Shown: in pieces, positions 4,737 to 5,740 of the stretch
How positions within the stretch are numbered: position 1 is the stretch's first letter
Layout: each line of letters starts with the position of its first letter
NCBI GenBank assembly: GCA_030728235.1
Contig: JANRAA010000123.1
Span: forward strand, 1-5,740
Direction of reading: 5' to 3'
Origin: Flavobacteriales bacterium
Lineage (GTDB): Bacteria > Bacteroidota > Bacteroidia > Flavobacteriales_D > Sanyastnellaceae
DNA: 5,740 nt
Made by a program: the position numbers and the translations under genes
The notes under the pieces: generated by a model
Database searches by the model: none
The model's input: the letters and a program-made list of their open reading frames with translations, nothing else
Told to the model about the DNA's origin: nothing

Positions 4737-4991
4737 ATGAATATCAATGAATTTGGTCGGTTACCGATCGATGAACGTACAAATTATCTGTGGGATAATG
4801 GCACATGTCTCGGACAACGTCTTGTAGACGGTGCGTACATTTTGTGCATCTATGCTTTGGAGGATTTCTTCGTTGAGGCCATATACTCTAAGAACGACAA
4901 TCGGGTTGATGCTATTCGTCCGATTAGCGAAATTGAAAAATGGAACTCATATGTAGACTGCACCATCCGTCAGCTTTTTCAACTCAGTTAG
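4716..4991 (+). CDS. Small protein of unknown function
   Basis: This 91-residue protein resembles short uncharacterised Bacteroidota proteins that begin with a motif like MNINEFGRLPIDERTNYLWDNG; I cannot assign a function. It has no signal peptide or membrane segment. It contains several aromatic residues (YILCIYALEDFFVEAIY at about 41-57) and probably forms a small alpha/beta fold. Start choice is open: ATG at 4716 has AGGA directly abutting it, too close for a normal ribosome site, while ATG at 4737 (84 residues) fits the remembered family start better but has no Shine-Dalgarno. The gene lies 59 bp after the receiver gene on the same strand, with a hairpin and T-run between, so cotranscription is uncertain. 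Its stop codon overlaps the convergent comEC end by 8 bp. Confidence 0.65.
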   Translation: MKAKQTRMNINEFGRLPIDERTNYLWDNGTCLGQRLVDGAYILCIYALEDFFVEAIYSKNDNRVDAIRPISEIEKWNSYVDCTIRQLFQLS

Positions 4992-5740
4992 GAGAAAGCG
5001 TATAGGCTCCGTTGCTTGGATGCCATACATCTTGACTGCACTCAGAAGTAATTCGAATTCCTGGAAATATAGAAGTATCCCATTCGCACACTGCAATGGG
5101 ATATTTTTTTGTCTCAGTTATTTGATTCGTTACGCATGCGAAATTGGAGAATTGTTGATTGCCTTTTCTGGCCACTACTAATTCAGGAGATATGAGAAGT
5201 GTGTCGCTGACGATGGCAAAATACGTGGCTTGTTGCCGAGTGGCCCAACCCTGAAGTTCAAAAGGTAGCTTCTTGGTTTGTCCGATTACAACTGCAAAAT
5301 CGGTTGTTTCTATGCCTATACTTCGTTTTTTATCACTGAAAAACACGAGACTTTCCTGCTGGTAGTGCCGTTTGAAAGTCAATCCAATGATGACAATAAA
5401 ACAAGCACTTGCAAACCGCAACGGTGAGTTTTTTGTCGAAGTAAGGGCAACCAGAAACCCAATACCAACAAGCACTGAGTTGACGATTCCCCATTCGGTG
5501 ATTTGTATTTGTGCGAATGGAAGGTGCGCGAAGATGTTCGCCATGGTCAGCAGCAGCAGTCCGATGTGCTCTGCGGTATAACCTACCAAAGCATGAATGT
5601 ATCCTGAAGGATCCGGAATTAACATAACGAGAATCGAATACATAAGCACTGTTCCAAGGGGCACGGCAATCAAGTTTGCCGGGAGAAAATAGATTGGGAA
5701 AACGCCAAAATGATAAAGTGTAAATGGGGTAGTAGCCCCT
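4984..5740 (-). CDS. comEC: ComEC/Rec2-family competence protein, C-terminal part
   Basis: This frame runs off the right edge, so only the last 251 or so codons are visible and the start lies outside. ComEC is the inner-membrane channel that takes single-stranded DNA into the cell during transformation. The visible beginning, TPFTLYHFGVFPIYFLPAN followed by LIAVPLGTVLMY, matches the late competence-domain segment (FhqfP...aNllviPl). Three further hydrophobic stretches follow: around YTAEHIGLLLLTMANIF, GIVNSVLVGIGFLVAL and ASACFIVIIGLTF. A soluble tail of about 130 residues begins after FKRHYQQ and ends in GAYTLSPN. The tail shows no metallo-beta-lactamase signature (HxHxDH), as is usual for Bacteroidota ComEC, where that domain is absent. 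The TTG at 5673 is internal and not the start. The stop overlaps the convergent small gene by 8 bp, leaving no room for a terminator between them. Confidence 0.87.
   Translation of the reverse strand, partial: GATTPFTLYHFGVFPIYFLPANLIAVPLGTVLMYSILVMLIPDPSGYIHALVGYTAEHIGLLLLTMANIFAHLPFAQIQITEWGIVNSVLVGIGFLVALTSTKNSPLRFASACFIVIIGLTFKRHYQQESLVFFSDKKRSIGIETTDFAVVIGQTKKLPFELQGWATRQQATYFAIVSDTLLISPELVVARKGNQQFSNFACVTNQITETKKYPIAVCEWDTSIFPGIRITSECSQDVWHPSNGAYTLSPN

Noticed and set aside
5372..5581. 69-codon plus-strand ORF inside comEC
   Set aside because: It is antisense to well-supported transmembrane segments of ComEC and has no family features or ribosome site.
1..5740. A new defence, mobile or biosynthetic system
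   Set aside because: All sizeable genes belong to recognisable housekeeping or signalling families or are single small unknowns; there are no nucleases, transposases, toxins, repeats in arrays or synthase clusters.

Overview
The window looks like an ordinary chromosomal segment of a member of the Bacteroidota, probably from the Flavobacteriia/Cytophagia side; I cannot place it more finely. This rests on a SiaB/SiaC pair of the type common in that phylum, a ComEC/Rec2 protein whose visible C-terminal half carries no metallo-beta-lactamase domain, weak Shine-Dalgarno sequences, moderate AT-richness, and several matches to the Bacteroidota -7 promoter element TAnnTTTG. I see no phage, transposase, CRISPR array, rRNA or tRNA.

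Layout, left to right. (1) 12-925, minus strand: a two-gene operon encoding a SiaB-family kinase (GHKL-like ATPase fold) and its substrate, a SiaC-family phosphoprotein, with the predicted phospho-acceptor Thr68 intact. (2) 1050-2944, plus strand: a class I SAM-dependent methyltransferase overlapping a ZIP-family metal transporter by ATGA, followed 39 bp later by a small GRAM/PH-like protein that lacks an obvious ATG start. (3) 2945-3327: 383 bp without a convincing gene, holding short inverted repeats and a possible decayed reading frame on the minus strand. (4) 3328-4176, minus strand: hydroxymethylglutaryl-CoA lyase. (5) 4279-4656, plus strand: a stand-alone receiver-domain protein in which glutamate replaces the usual phospho-acceptor aspartate. 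(6) 4716-4991, plus strand: a small protein of unknown function preceded by, and partly encoded within, a strong inverted repeat. (7) 4984-5740, minus strand: the C-terminal end of ComEC, running off the right edge and overlapping the small gene tail-to-tail by 8 bp.

The genes do not form one pathway. The clearest functional units are the SiaB-SiaC phosphorylation module and the translationally coupled methyltransferase-ZIP pair. The divergent lyase and receiver genes appear to share one promoter core: TAnnTTTG boxes on opposite strands share the same TA dinucleotide. I find no convincing new multi-gene system. The best leads are the phosphomimetic-looking receiver, the shared promoter core, the hairpin around the start of the small gene, and the near-identical 17-bp element at 1027-1043 and 4189-4205.
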